A stretch of DNA of 64,000 bases, from the NCBI RefSeq assembly GCF_036226765.1, contig NZ_CP109017.1:2927501-2991500 (forward strand), read 5' to 3'. The translations under genes were made by a program, and so were the position numbers. Position 1 is the stretch's first letter, and every line of letters starts with the position of its first letter. Under the pieces are notes generated by a model. That model worked only from the letters and a program-made list of their open reading frames with translations, did no database searches and was not told where the DNA came from. The stretch is from Streptomyces sp. NBC_00670 (GTDB lineage Bacteria; Actinomycetota; Actinomycetes; Streptomycetales; Streptomycetaceae). This document shows positions 27,951-36,147 of this stretch, piece after piece.

Positions 27951-28294
27951 TGACCTGACGGGGCCGTTGCGCGTCTAACAGGGCGCAGACGCACCGCCCG
28001 CCGGAGCGCATCCGGTACGGCGTGTGTGGCGTCCAACGGGACGCGAGGACATCGGGCGGGTGTCACACGGAGGCTCCCGCCGCCGGCCGGGCCGCACCGC
28101 GCGCCCGGCCGGACGCGGGGTGGTCGTACGGCCGCGAGGAGCGGCGGACACGACGGAATTCCCGCGCGGATACATCCGGTCGGGCGCGTGGGGCGTCCAA
28201 CCGTACGGCGATGGTCCGGACCGGGCGCGACGGGGCGCCCGGCCGGACCGTGAACGGACCCGTTTACGGGCGCAGGGTGGGAGGCAGGGCGGCG
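27951..28294 (+). other. Gap between the first and second LCP genes
   Basis: 344 bp. A longer in-frame extension of the second LCP gene runs through here, but its Arg/Gly-rich composition is not family-like. Three related motifs occur: GCGTCTAACAGGGCGC (27971), GCGTCCAACGGGACGC (about 28032) and GCGTCCAACCGTACGG (about 28195); the middle one is a GCGTC/GACGC inverted repeat. The promoter is not obvious. Confidence 0.4.
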
Positions 28295-30085
28295 ATGGTG
28301 CCTAGCGGTGTGCGGGGAGAGGGGGCGCGACCACGCGCCCGGGACGCCGGTGACCTCGGCTGGGACGAAGACCTCTACGAGGGGGACGGAGCCGGGGACA
28401 GGGCCGGCACCGCCCGGGGGGCCGAGACCCGGGGCGGTGCCGCACAGGGCACCAAGGAGACCGGCGGCGCCGGCTCTCAGAACGGTGACGGCGACGGCGA
28501 GGCGCCCAGCGGCCCGACCGCGCGGGGCGGGGGCCGACGCGGCGGCGGGCCGGGGAACGGCGACGGCGACGGGCCCGGCAACGCGGCGGGCAGGCCGCGC
28601 CGCAGACGCCGGGTGCTGCGCTGGTCGGCGACGGTCCTGGCGGTGGTGATACTCGGGACCGCCGGTGCCGGATACCTCTACTACGAGCACCTCAACGCCA
28701 ACATCAAGAAGGACGATCTCAACCTCGGCGACTCCAAGGACCGCGCCGCCAAGCCCACCCCCAACGCGGCCGGCCAGACCCCCCTGAACATCCTGCTGAT
28801 CGGCTCCGACGCGCGCGACAGCAAGGAGAACCAGAAGCTCGGCGGCGCGAAGGACACCTTCGGCGGGGACGCCCGCGCGGACGTGCAGATGCTGGTGCAC
28901 GTCTCGGCGGACCGCAGCAACATGTCGGTGGTGAGCATGCCCCGCGACACCCTGCTGCACCTGCCCAAGTGCACCGACCCCGAGACCAAGCAGGTCTACC
29001 AGGCGACCACGTCGCTGGCCATGACGAACGACTCCCTGAACCACGGCGGCCCCGGCTGCACGGTCGCCACCTGGGAGAAGCTGACCGGCATCCACATCGA
29101 CCACTTCATGATGGTCGACTTCGCGGGCGTGGTGTCGATGGCCGACGCCATCGGCGGCGTCCCCGTCTGCGTCGACAAGAACGTCTACTCGCACACCTCG
29201 ACCGGCCACGGCTCCGGCCTGAAGCTGAAGAAGGGCACCACGTACGTCAAGGGCAAGCAGGCGCTCGAGTGGCTGCGCACCCGGTACGGGTTCGAGGACG
29301 GCAGCGACATCGCGCGCACCAAGGCGCAGCACCAGTACATGAACGCGATGGTCCGCCAGCTGCGCGAGAACGCCACGCTGGGCAACCCGAACAAGATGCG
29401 CAAGCTCGCCGAGACGGCCACCAAGTCGCTCACCGTCGACGACGGCCTCGGCACGGTGAAGAAGCTGTACGACCTGAGCATGGAGCTGCGCAAGGTCCCC
29501 ACCGACCGGATCAGCATGACGACGATGCCGTGGGTGTACTCCTCCGACGGCAACCGGGTGCTGCCCAAGCCGAACGACGCGGACAAGCTGTTCCGGCTGG
29601 TGCGCGAGGACGTGGCGCTGGACGGCAAGGACAAGAAGAAGGCCAAGGAGGCGGAGCCCACGGACCCGGCCGCCGCGGACGACCGGATCGCCGTCCAGGT
29701 GGTGAACGGCACCCGCACCGACACGCTGGGGCCGATGAGCGGACGGGCCACGCAGGTGGCCCAGTTGCTCGTGGGCAAGGGCTTCACCCAGGCCAAGGCG
29801 GACGGCGCCACGCTGCCGTCCGAGGAGACCACGGTCGTCCGCTATCCGAGCGCGGACCTGGAGGGCGACGCCCGGCGGGTCGCCAAGGAGCTCGGCATCC
29901 CGACGAACGCGGTGGAGAAGTCGACGGACGTCTCCGGCGTCACCCTGTACGTGGGCGGCGACTGGCGTTCGGGCAGCACCTACAAGGCGCCGGAGGACGA
30001 CGACAAGGTGCCCTCGTCCGCCAAGCTCGACAAGGGCTCGGACACCGGGGCGTGCATGAAGGTGGACCCGGACTACACCTGGTGA
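28295..30085 (+). CDS. LCP family glycopolymer transferase, with LytR_C domain (second of four)
   Basis: 596 aa. The N-terminus is a 110-residue Gly/Asp/Arg-rich cytoplasmic region ending in a poly-Arg patch, then a TM (WSATVLAVVILGTAGAGYLY). The LCP core follows: PLNILLIGSDARDS, ADVQMLVHVSADRSN, SMPRDTLLHLP, and WLRTRYGFEDGSDIARTKAQ. It ends with a LytR_C domain (IAVQVVNGTRTDTL onward). The ATG at 28295 is chosen because GAGG lies 10 nt upstream and upstream codons are atypical. It is convergent with the glycosyltransferase gene at 30155, with a strong shared terminator. Confidence 0.92.
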   Translation: MVPSGVRGEGARPRARDAGDLGWDEDLYEGDGAGDRAGTARGAETRGGAAQGTKETGGAGSQNGDGDGEAPSGPTARGGGRRGGGPGNGDGDGPGNAAGRPRRRRRVLRWSATVLAVVILGTAGAGYLYYEHLNANIKKDDLNLGDSKDRAAKPTPNAAGQTPLNILLIGSDARDSKENQKLGGAKDTFGGDARADVQMLVHVSADRSNMSVVSMPRDTLLHLPKCTDPETKQVYQATTSLAMTNDSLNHGGPGCTVATWEKLTGIHIDHFMMVDFAGVVSMADAIGGVPVCVDKNVYSHTSTGHGSGLKLKKGTTYVKGKQALEWLRTRYGFEDGSDIARTKAQHQYMNAMVRQLRENATLGNPNKMRKLAETATKSLTVDDGLGTVKKLYDLSMELRKVPTDRISMTTMPWVYSSDGNRVLPKPNDADKLFRLVREDVALDGKDKKKAKEAEPTDPAAADDRIAVQVVNGTRTDTLGPMSGRATQVAQLLVGKGFTQAKADGATLPSEETTVVRYPSADLEGDARRVAKELGIPTNAVEKSTDVSGVTLYVGGDWRSGSTYKAPEDDDKVPSSAKLDKGSDTGACMKVDPDYTW

Positions 30086-30094
30086 GACACGGCT

Positions 30095-30135
30095 CGGGCC
30101 CCTCTCCGGCGCGTTCGCCGTCGGAGAGGGGCCCG
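30095..30135. terminator. Bidirectional terminator between an LCP gene and a glycosyltransferase gene
   Basis: Perfect 14-bp stem, CGGGCCCCTCTCCG (30095-30108) and its complement (30122-30135), 13-nt loop, followed by TTTCC. It lies between two convergent genes and can serve both. Confidence 0.75.
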
Positions 30136-30154
30136 TTTCCGTGGTGCCGTACGG

Positions 30155-31246
30155 TCAGCCGGCGGCGGTGGTGCTCGTGCCGGTGGCGGCGCTGGTGCCC
30201 GTGTCCGGGGCGGTCACGGCCGGGCGGCGGGAGGCGATCACCTTGCGGGCCAGTGAGCGGGGGCTGGTCAGGAAGCCCCAGCCCCACGACATGTGCATGG
30301 TGGCCAGCGCGACGGGGATCTGCAGCCGCGCCTTCAGCGGCAGCCCCTTGCCCGCGGGCAGCGACCCGGCGGCGATCGCCGCGAGATAGCCGACGGGGAT
30401 TACATAGCCCCACGGAGTCAGGGCGGCGCCGACCACGATCCCCGCCGCGATCGCGCACACGGCGGTCGGCGGGGCGAGGTAGCGCAGGTTGATCGAGCCC
30501 TCGTGGTAGCGGGCGACCACGTGCCGCCAGCGGCCGTAGTCCTTGTACTGCTTGGCCAGCGCCCTGACGCTGGGGCGGGGCCGGTAGGAGACCCGCAGCT
30601 CGGGCGAGAACCAGATGAGGCCGCCCGCCTCGCGGATGCGGAAGTTCAGCTCCCAGTCCTGGGCGCGGATGAACTCCTCGTTGTAGCCGCCCTGCCGCTC
30701 CAGCGCCTCGCGGCGGAAGACGCCGAGGTAGACCGTCTCGGCGGGGGCGGCCTCGCCGCCGGTGTGGAAGGCCGCGTTGCCGACGCCGATCTTCGAGGTC
30801 ATGGCGGCGGCGACCGCGTGCTCCCAGTCGTTCTCGCCCTCGGCGTGCATGATGCCGCCGACGTTCTGCGCGCCGGTCTCCTCGAGGAGGCGCACGGCGG
30901 TGGCGATGTAGTTCGGCGAGAGCATGCCGTGGCCGTCGACGCGGACCACGATCGGGTGCCGGGAGGCCTTGATGGCGGCGTTGAGCGCGGCGGGGGTGCG
31001 GCCGGTCGGGTTGGGCACGGTGTGCACGCGCGCGTCCTCGCGCACCAGTTCGGCGGCTATCTCGTCCGTACGGTCGCCGGAGGGACCGAGGGCGATGACG
31101 ACCTCCATCTCACCGGCGTACTCCTGGGCCAGGATCGCGGTGACGGCTCCGCGCAGGTGCCGCTCCTCGTTGAGGACGGGCATGATCACGGACACGGCGG
31201 GGAGCTGCCCGTCGGAGCGCACCTGACTCACGTGGTGGGATCCCAT
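30155..31246 (-). CDS. Family 2 glycosyltransferase
   Basis: 363 aa. The GT-A fold is clear: VSVIMPVLNEERHLRGAV, IALGPSGDRTDEI, and VVRVDGHGML as the acidic metal site, with AQDWELNFRIREAG as the acceptor-side motif. Two or three hydrophobic segments lie after residue 265 (VCAIAAGIVVGAAL), so it is probably membrane-bound. It may extend succinoglycan- or teichuronic-type chains; the product is unknown. ATG 31246 (MGSHHVSQVRS) is chosen; a GTG at 31330 would add an Asp/Glu/Pro-rich stretch of weaker codon bias. It sits between two LCP genes and is divergent from the third. Confidence 0.88.
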   Translation of the reverse strand: MGSHHVSQVRSDGQLPAVSVIMPVLNEERHLRGAVTAILAQEYAGEMEVVIALGPSGDRTDEIAAELVREDARVHTVPNPTGRTPAALNAAIKASRHPIVVRVDGHGMLSPNYIATAVRLLEETGAQNVGGIMHAEGENDWEHAVAAAMTSKIGVGNAAFHTGGEAAPAETVYLGVFRREALERQGGYNEEFIRAQDWELNFRIREAGGLIWFSPELRVSYRPRPSVRALAKQYKDYGRWRHVVARYHEGSINLRYLAPPTAVCAIAAGIVVGAALTPWGYVIPVGYLAAIAAGSLPAGKGLPLKARLQIPVALATMHMSWGWGFLTSPRSLARKVIASRRPAVTAPDTGTSAATGTSTTAAG

Positions 31247-31256
31247 CTCGTCTTTT

Positions 31257-31304
31257 CGTCCGGGGGTCTTCGTCCGGATTGTCGTCCGGGGGTCTTCGTC
31301 CGGA
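31257..31304. repeat. 22-bp exact direct repeat upstream of the glycosyltransferase
   Basis: CGTCCGGGGGTCTTCGTCCG plus GA occurs at 31257-31278 and again, identical, at 31283-31304 (period 26). It lies just upstream of the ATG at 31246, in the region shared with the third LCP gene. Confidence 0.8.
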
Positions 31305-31431
31305 GGGTTCTCATCCGAATCGGTGCTCACGTTACCGCGATCGGGGGACACGGGTGCGCGCCGCCGGGTTGCTGCGGCGGGCCGCAGATCGTATGGGCAT
31401 ACCGTGCTCACGGTTCAGGCCCCCTCGTCAC

Positions 31432-31436
31432 GGAGG
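31432..31436 (+). promoter_or_regulatory. Ribosome binding site that sets the third LCP start
   Basis: GGAGG with 8 nt before GTG 31445. This makes 31445 a better start than the nearby in-frame GTG at 31436, which would overlap the site. Confidence 0.65.
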
Positions 31437-31444
31437 TGTCCCCC

Positions 31445-33013
31445 GTGCCCGCACCGTCCGAGCCTCCCGTGCCCCCGCCGCCGCCCCACCGGCCGCCCGC
31501 CCCCGTGCCGCCTCGGCCCGGTGCCGGTGCGCCGGTGCCGTCCCGGCCGGGTGCCGCCGCGCCGTTGCCGGCGGCGGGCCGGCGGCGGCCGGGCGGTGTC
31601 GGGCGGCCCCGGCTGCGGCGGGGCAGGCCGCGGTGGGCGACGCGGATGGCGACCACGCTCTCGGTGGTCGTCCTCGCCTCCGCCGGCATCGGGCACGCGG
31701 TGGTCAGCAGCATCGAGTCGGACATCGACCGGGTCGACGCCTTCCGCGACATGAAGAACCGGCCCGCGGCGGGCCACGGCATGAACGTGCTGCTGGTCGG
31801 CACCGACGGCCGCGACCGGCTCACCGCCGCCGAGCGGCGCGACTTCCATCTCGGCGGGGCGCCCTGCCACTGCACGGACACCATGATGATCGTGCACGTC
31901 TCGGCCGACCGGGAGCGGGCCAGCGTGGTCAGCCTGCCCCGCGACTCCTACGCCGAGGTGCCCGCGCGCACCGACCCGAGGACCGGGCAGCAGCGGGCCG
32001 CGCACCCGGTGCGGCTCAACGCGGCCTACGCCGAGGGCGGGCCGAACCTCACGGTGAGCACCGTCGAGCACATGACCGATCTGAAGATCGACCACTACGT
32101 GGAGGTCGACTTCACCAGCTTCATGCGGACGGTGGACGTGCTCGGCGGGGTGCAGGTGTGCACGCCGGAGCCGCTGAAGGACTCGTACACCGGACTCGAC
32201 CTGCCCGCCGGCACGCACCGGCTGACCGGCGGGCAGGCGCTGCAGTACGTGCGCTCCCGGCACGCGGACGGGGCCTCCGACCTCGGCCGGATGCGGCGTC
32301 AGCAGCGGTTCCTGGCCGCGCTGTTGGAGCGGACGACGTCCTCCGGGGTGCTGCTCAACCCGATGAAGTTCCGGGACGTGACGCGGGCGGTGCTCGGGTC
32401 GGTGCGCGCGGACAAGGGGTTCGGGGCGGACGAGCTGCTCGACCTGGGGCGGGCGATGCGGAACTTCTCGCCGTCGTCGTCGGAGTTCACGACCGTGCCG
32501 ATCGCGGAGATGGCGTTCCCGGTGAAGGGGATCGGCTCGACGCTGAAGTGGGACGAGGCGAAGGCGCGCAAGCTGTTCGACGCGTTGCGGGAGGACCGGC
32601 CGCTGGCGGCGCCGCGCCGGAAGGCGCCGGTGGACCGGACGCCGACGGTGGAGGTGGCGCCGCAGCAGATCCGGATGCGGGTGCTGAACGGGACGACGAC
32701 GAAGGGGCTGGCTGGGCGGGTGGACCGGGCGCTGGCGGGGCTGGGGTTCCGGTCGGCGGCGCAGCCGGCGGACGCGGTGGCGCACGATGTGCGGCGCACG
32801 GTCGTCGAGTACGACCCGCGCTGGGACCGGTCGGCGCGGTCGCTGTCCACGGCCTTGCCGGGCAGCGAACTGCGCGCGGTCCCGGGCCAGGGCCCGGTCC
32901 TGAAGGTCACGGTCGGCACGGACTTCAAGGACGTGCGCAAGGTGAAGGTCGCCCCGACCCCGTCCTCCGACGACCCGGAGGTGGTGAAGGGCGACGAGGT
33001 GGTGTGCCCGTAG
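31445..33013 (+). CDS. LCP family glycopolymer transferase, with LytR_C domain (third of four)
   Basis: 522 aa. A Pro-rich cytoplasmic head (PSEPPVPPPPPHRPP) and an Arg-rich patch precede one TM (MATTLSVVVLASAGIGHAVV). LCP motifs: MNVLLVGTDGRDRL, CTDTMMIVHVSADRE, SLPRDSYAEVP, and YVRSRHADGASDLGRMRRQQ. A LytR_C domain (IRMRVLNGTTTKGLAGRV) closes the protein. Start GTG 31445 is decided by GGAGG 8 nt upstream. Compared with the others, the LCP domain has a Cys pair, GGAPCHCTDT, near residue 140. It is divergent from the glycosyltransferase gene. Confidence 0.92.
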   Translation: MPAPSEPPVPPPPPHRPPAPVPPRPGAGAPVPSRPGAAAPLPAAGRRRPGGVGRPRLRRGRPRWATRMATTLSVVVLASAGIGHAVVSSIESDIDRVDAFRDMKNRPAAGHGMNVLLVGTDGRDRLTAAERRDFHLGGAPCHCTDTMMIVHVSADRERASVVSLPRDSYAEVPARTDPRTGQQRAAHPVRLNAAYAEGGPNLTVSTVEHMTDLKIDHYVEVDFTSFMRTVDVLGGVQVCTPEPLKDSYTGLDLPAGTHRLTGGQALQYVRSRHADGASDLGRMRRQQRFLAALLERTTSSGVLLNPMKFRDVTRAVLGSVRADKGFGADELLDLGRAMRNFSPSSSEFTTVPIAEMAFPVKGIGSTLKWDEAKARKLFDALREDRPLAAPRRKAPVDRTPTVEVAPQQIRMRVLNGTTTKGLAGRVDRALAGLGFRSAAQPADAVAHDVRRTVVEYDPRWDRSARSLSTALPGSELRAVPGQGPVLKVTVGTDFKDVRKVKVAPTPSSDDPEVVKGDEVVCP

Positions 33014-33038
33014 GGCGGGCGTTGCGGTGGGGGCCTTT

Positions 33039-33098
33039 TTCGCCCCCGCCGCCCCTACCCTTCCCATCCCTTCAAGGGGCTTCGCCCCTTGGACCCCG
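33039..33098. repeat. Dispersed GC-rich intergenic element, copy B
   Basis: Starts TTCGCCCCCGCCGCCCCTAC and ends CGCCCCTTGGACCCCG; nearly the same as copy A at 8241-8299. It lies 25 bp past the stop of the third LCP gene. Confidence 0.75.
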
Positions 33099-33145
33099 TG
33101 GGGGTTCGTTGTCGGCTGACCGTCGGTGGGGCTTCTCGCGCAGTT

Positions 33146-33361
33146 CCCCGCGCCCCTAACGGAGCGCGGTTGCTCGCGCCCGCCGCGGCGGAGCCGCACA
33201 TCGGCACAGCCCCGCGCCCCTAACGAAGCGCGGTTGCTCGCGCCCACCGCGGCGGAGCCGCAAATCGGCACAGCCCCGCGCCCCTAACGAAGCGCGGTTG
33301 CTCGCGCCCACCGCGGCGGAGCCGCAAATCGGCACAGTCCCGCGCCCCTTTGGGGCGCGGT
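33146..33361. repeat. 64-bp tandem intergenic array (three units plus a partial)
   Basis: Units start at 33146, 33210 and 33274, with a partial unit from 33338 to 33361; the spacing is exactly 64 bp. Each has CCCCGCGCCCCTAACG(A/G)AGC, GGTTGCTCGCGCCC, and the hairpin GCGGCGGAGCCGC, then CACATCGGCACAG or CAAATCGGCACAG. The second and third units are almost identical, so the expansion is recent. It fills the gap between two convergent genes and stops 4 bp short of the dehydrogenase stop codon. Confidence 0.9.
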
Positions 33362-33365
33362 CCCC

Positions 33366-34709
33366 TTATGCCGTCGGGCGGCCCATCGCTCGGTAGGTCC
33401 AGCCGGCCTTGCGCCACAGGTCGGCGTCGAGGGCGTTGCGGCCGTCGAGGAGGAGGCGGGTGGCGGTGACCTCGCCGAGGACGGCGGGGTCGAGTTCGCG
33501 GAACTCGCGCCATTCCGTCAGGTGCAGGACGACGTCGGCGCCGCGGACCGCCTCCAGGGCGGAGGGGGCGTAGGTCAGGGTGGGGAAGAGGCGGGCGGCG
33601 TTGGCCATGCCCTTGGGGTCGTAGACCGTGACCTGGCCGCCCTGGAGGTGGATCTGGCCGGCGACGTTGAGCGCCGGAGAGTCGCGCACGTCGTCGGAGT
33701 CCGGCTTGAACGTCGCGCCGAGGACCGCGACCCGCTTGCCGAGGAACGGGCCGCCGCCCAGCGCCTGCCGGGCCAGCTCGACCATGCGGCCGCGCTGGCG
33801 CATGTTGATGGAGTCGATCTCGCGCAGGAAGGTCAGCGCCTGGTCGGCGCCGAGCTCGCCCGCGCGGGCCATGAACGCGCGGATGTCCTTGGGCAGGCAG
33901 CCGCCGCCGAAGCCGATCCCGGCCCGCAGGAACTTGCGGCCGATCCGGTCGTCGTAGCCGATCGCCTCGGCCAGCTTGGCCACGTCGCCGTCGGCGGCCT
34001 CGCACACCTCGGCCATGGCGTTGATGAAGGAGATCTTCGTGGCGAGGAAGGAGTTGGCGGAGGTCTTCACCAGCTCGGCGGTCGGGAAGTCGGTCACCAC
34101 GAACGGCGAGCCCTCCCCCACCGGCGTCGCGTACACCTCGCGCAGCAGCGCCTCCGCGCGCTCGCTGCGCACGCCGATGACGATGCGGTCGGGGTGCAGC
34201 GTGTCCTCGACGGCGAACCCCTCGCGCAGGAACTCCGGGTTCCAGGCCAGCTCCGCCGCCTCGCCCGCCGGCGCCAGCTCGGCCAGCCGGGCCGCGAGCC
34301 GGTCCGCGGAGCCCACCGGCACGGTGGACTTGCCGACCACCAGCGCGGGCCGCTTCAGATGCGGGGCGAGGGACTCGACGGCGGAGTCGACGTACGACAT
34401 GTCGCACGCGTACTCGCCGTGCTTCTGCGGGGTGTTCACGCAGACGAAGTGGATGTCGCCGAAGTCGGCGGCCTCGGCCCAGTCCAGGGTGAAGCGGAGC
34501 CGGCCGGTCGAGCCCTCGATGCCGGCGACGTGCCGCCGCAGCAGCTCCTCCAGGCCCGGCTCGTACATCGGCGTCTCGCCGCGCTCCAGCATGGCGATCT
34601 TCTCGGGCACCACGTCGAGCCCCAGCACCTCGAACCCCAGTTCGGCCATGGCCGCGGCGTGCGTCGCGCCGAGATAACCGGTGCCGATCACGGTGATCTT
34701 CAGGGCCAT
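33366..34709 (-). CDS. UDP-glucose 6-dehydrogenase family protein
   Basis: 447 aa, NAD-dependent, making a UDP-uronic acid (or GDP-mannuronic acid) from the nucleotide sugar by two oxidations. Motifs: ITVIGTGYLGATHAAAMAE (NAD-binding), FVCVNTPQKHGEYACDMSY, WNPEFLREGFAVEDTLHPDR, and catalytic C271 in GFGGGCLPKD; GATFKPDSDDVRDSPAL precedes the C-terminal domain. Length is normal. With mannose genes nearby, GDP-mannose is a possible substrate, but the overall pattern fits UDP-glucose. It lies divergent from the acyl-CoA dehydrogenase and downstream of the 64-bp array. Confidence 0.9.
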   Translation of the reverse strand: MALKITVIGTGYLGATHAAAMAELGFEVLGLDVVPEKIAMLERGETPMYEPGLEELLRRHVAGIEGSTGRLRFTLDWAEAADFGDIHFVCVNTPQKHGEYACDMSYVDSAVESLAPHLKRPALVVGKSTVPVGSADRLAARLAELAPAGEAAELAWNPEFLREGFAVEDTLHPDRIVIGVRSERAEALLREVYATPVGEGSPFVVTDFPTAELVKTSANSFLATKISFINAMAEVCEAADGDVAKLAEAIGYDDRIGRKFLRAGIGFGGGCLPKDIRAFMARAGELGADQALTFLREIDSINMRQRGRMVELARQALGGGPFLGKRVAVLGATFKPDSDDVRDSPALNVAGQIHLQGGQVTVYDPKGMANAARLFPTLTYAPSALEAVRGADVVLHLTEWREFRELDPAVLGEVTATRLLLDGRNALDADLWRKAGWTYRAMGRPTA

Positions 34710-34810
34710 GGCTGCTCCAGGGGTGTCCGGCCGATTGTGCGCGCCCGAGCATATCCGGGGCGCGGACGGGCCACTTCGCCGGTCGCCTCCCCGTTGTTGC
34801 CGAACTCACC

Positions 34811-34839
34811 TGTCCAGGGATGCGGACGGGCTCTAGAAT
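34811..34839 (+). promoter_or_regulatory. Acyl-CoA dehydrogenase promoter
   Basis: TGTCCA (34811-34816), a 17-nt spacer, and TAGAAT (34834-34839). The -10 matches the consensus at 5 of 6 positions. The start site would fall near 34846, just before the palindromic operator. Confidence 0.55.
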
Positions 34840-34849
34840 TCGGGTTACT

Positions 34850-34861
34850 TAACGGTAGTTA
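34850..34861 (+). promoter_or_regulatory. Candidate repressor operator TAAC-N4-GTTA
   Basis: TAACGGTAGTTA is an inverted repeat placed at about +5 to +16 of the predicted transcript, typical for a TetR-type repressor of fatty-acid genes. Confidence 0.45.
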
Positions 34862-34918
34862 GCGTCACCGCCGCAGCACCGGCGTCGCCGCCGCAGCATT
34901 CTGGGAGCGTGAGAGACC

Positions 34919-36076
34919 TTGGCCGGATCGGCTGACTTCGACCTGTACCGCCCGTTGGAGGAGCACGACATGCTCCGCGACGCGATCCGTTCGCTGGCGG
35001 AGGCGAAGATCGCGCCGTACGCCGCCGCGGTGGACGAGGAGGCCCGCTTCCCGCAGGAGGCGCTGGACGCGCTCGTCGCGAACGACCTGCACGCCGTGCA
35101 CGTCCCCGAGAGCTACGGCGGCGCGGGCGCCGACGCGCTCGCCACGGTCATCGTGATCGAGGAGGTGGCCCGCGTCTGCGCGTCCTCCTCCCTCATCCCG
35201 GCCGTCAACAAGCTCGGCTCGCTGCCGGTGATGCTCTCCGGCTCCGAGGAACTGAAGAAGAAGTACCTCGGTCCGCTCGCCAAGGGCGACGCGATGTTCT
35301 CCTACTGCCTCTCCGAGCCGGACGCCGGCTCCGACGCGGCCGGCATGAAGACCCGCGCGGTCCGCGACGGCGACACCTACGTCCTCAACGGCGTGAAGCG
35401 CTGGATCACCAACGCGGGCGTCTCCGAGTACTACACGGTGATGGCCGTCACCGACCCGGAGAAGCGGTCCAAGGGCATCTCCGCGTTCGTGGTGGAGAAG
35501 TCCGACGCGGGCGTCTCCTTCGGCGCCCCGGAGAAGAAGCTCGGCATCAAGGGCTCCCCGACCCGCGAGGTCTACCTCGACAACGTCCGCATCCCCGCCG
35601 ACCGCATGATCGGCGCGGAGGGCACCGGCTTCGCCACGGCGATGAAGACGCTCGACCACACCCGCATCACCATCGCCGCGCAGGCCCTCGGGATCGCCCA
35701 GGGCGCCCTCGACTACGCCAAGGGGTACGTCAAGGAGCGCAAGCAGTTCGGCAAGCCGATCGGCGACTTCCAGGGGATCCAGTTCATGCTCGCCGACATG
35801 GCGATGAAGATCGAGGCCGCGCGGCAGCTCACCTACGCCGCCGCCGCCAAGTCCGAGCGTGGCGATGCCGACCTCACCTTCCAGGGCGCCGCCGCGAAGT
35901 GCTTCGCCTCGGACGTCGCCATGGAGGTCACCACGGACGCCGTTCAGTTGCTCGGGGGGTACGGGTACACGCGCGACTACCCGGTCGAGCGGATGATGCG
36001 TGACGCGAAGATCACGCAGATCTACGAGGGCACGAATCAGGTGCAGCGGATTGTGATGGCGCGGAACCTGCCGTAG
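34919..36076 (+). CDS. Acyl-CoA dehydrogenase
   Basis: 385 aa FAD flavoenzyme that makes the alpha-beta double bond in acyl-CoA (beta-oxidation or branched-chain breakdown). Motifs: AYCLSEPDAGSDAA-like stretch (SYCLSEPDAGSDAAGMK), KRWITNAGVSEYYTVMAV, FGKPIGDFQGIQFMLADMA, and the C-terminal IYEGTNQVQRIVMARNL with the catalytic Glu370. Start TTG at 34919 is used because GGGAG lies upstream and MAGSADFDLYRP is the family N-terminus. In mycobacteria the corresponding position near purEK holds fadE25. A promoter and palindrome lie upstream. Confidence 0.93.
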   Translation: MAGSADFDLYRPLEEHDMLRDAIRSLAEAKIAPYAAAVDEEARFPQEALDALVANDLHAVHVPESYGGAGADALATVIVIEEVARVCASSSLIPAVNKLGSLPVMLSGSEELKKKYLGPLAKGDAMFSYCLSEPDAGSDAAGMKTRAVRDGDTYVLNGVKRWITNAGVSEYYTVMAVTDPEKRSKGISAFVVEKSDAGVSFGAPEKKLGIKGSPTREVYLDNVRIPADRMIGAEGTGFATAMKTLDHTRITIAAQALGIAQGALDYAKGYVKERKQFGKPIGDFQGIQFMLADMAMKIEAARQLTYAAAAKSERGDADLTFQGAAAKCFASDVAMEVTTDAVQLLGGYGYTRDYPVERMMRDAKITQIYEGTNQVQRIVMARNLP

Positions 36077-36087
36077 GGGGTGGGGGG

Positions 36088-36135
36088 TCGCGCCCGCGCG
36101 GCGGTAGCCGCAAATTGACACAGCCCCGCGCCCCT
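36088..36135. repeat. Dispersed intergenic repeat, copy 3
   Basis: TCGCGCCCGCGCGGCGGTAG, CCGCAAATTGACACAG, then CCCCGCGCCCCTAG. It matches the 64-bp array unit and lies between convergent genes. Confidence 0.75.
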
Positions 36136-36147
36136 AGAAACGCGGGG

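Noticed and set aside
28022..28294. N-terminal extension of the second LCP gene
   Set aside because: The frame is open, but Arg/Gly-rich and without a ribosome site; ATG 28295 has GAGG upstream and begins the family-like part.
33014..33365. CRISPR array at the 64-bp tandem repeats
   Set aside because: There are no variable spacers; the whole 64-bp unit is repeated almost unchanged, and no cas genes are near.
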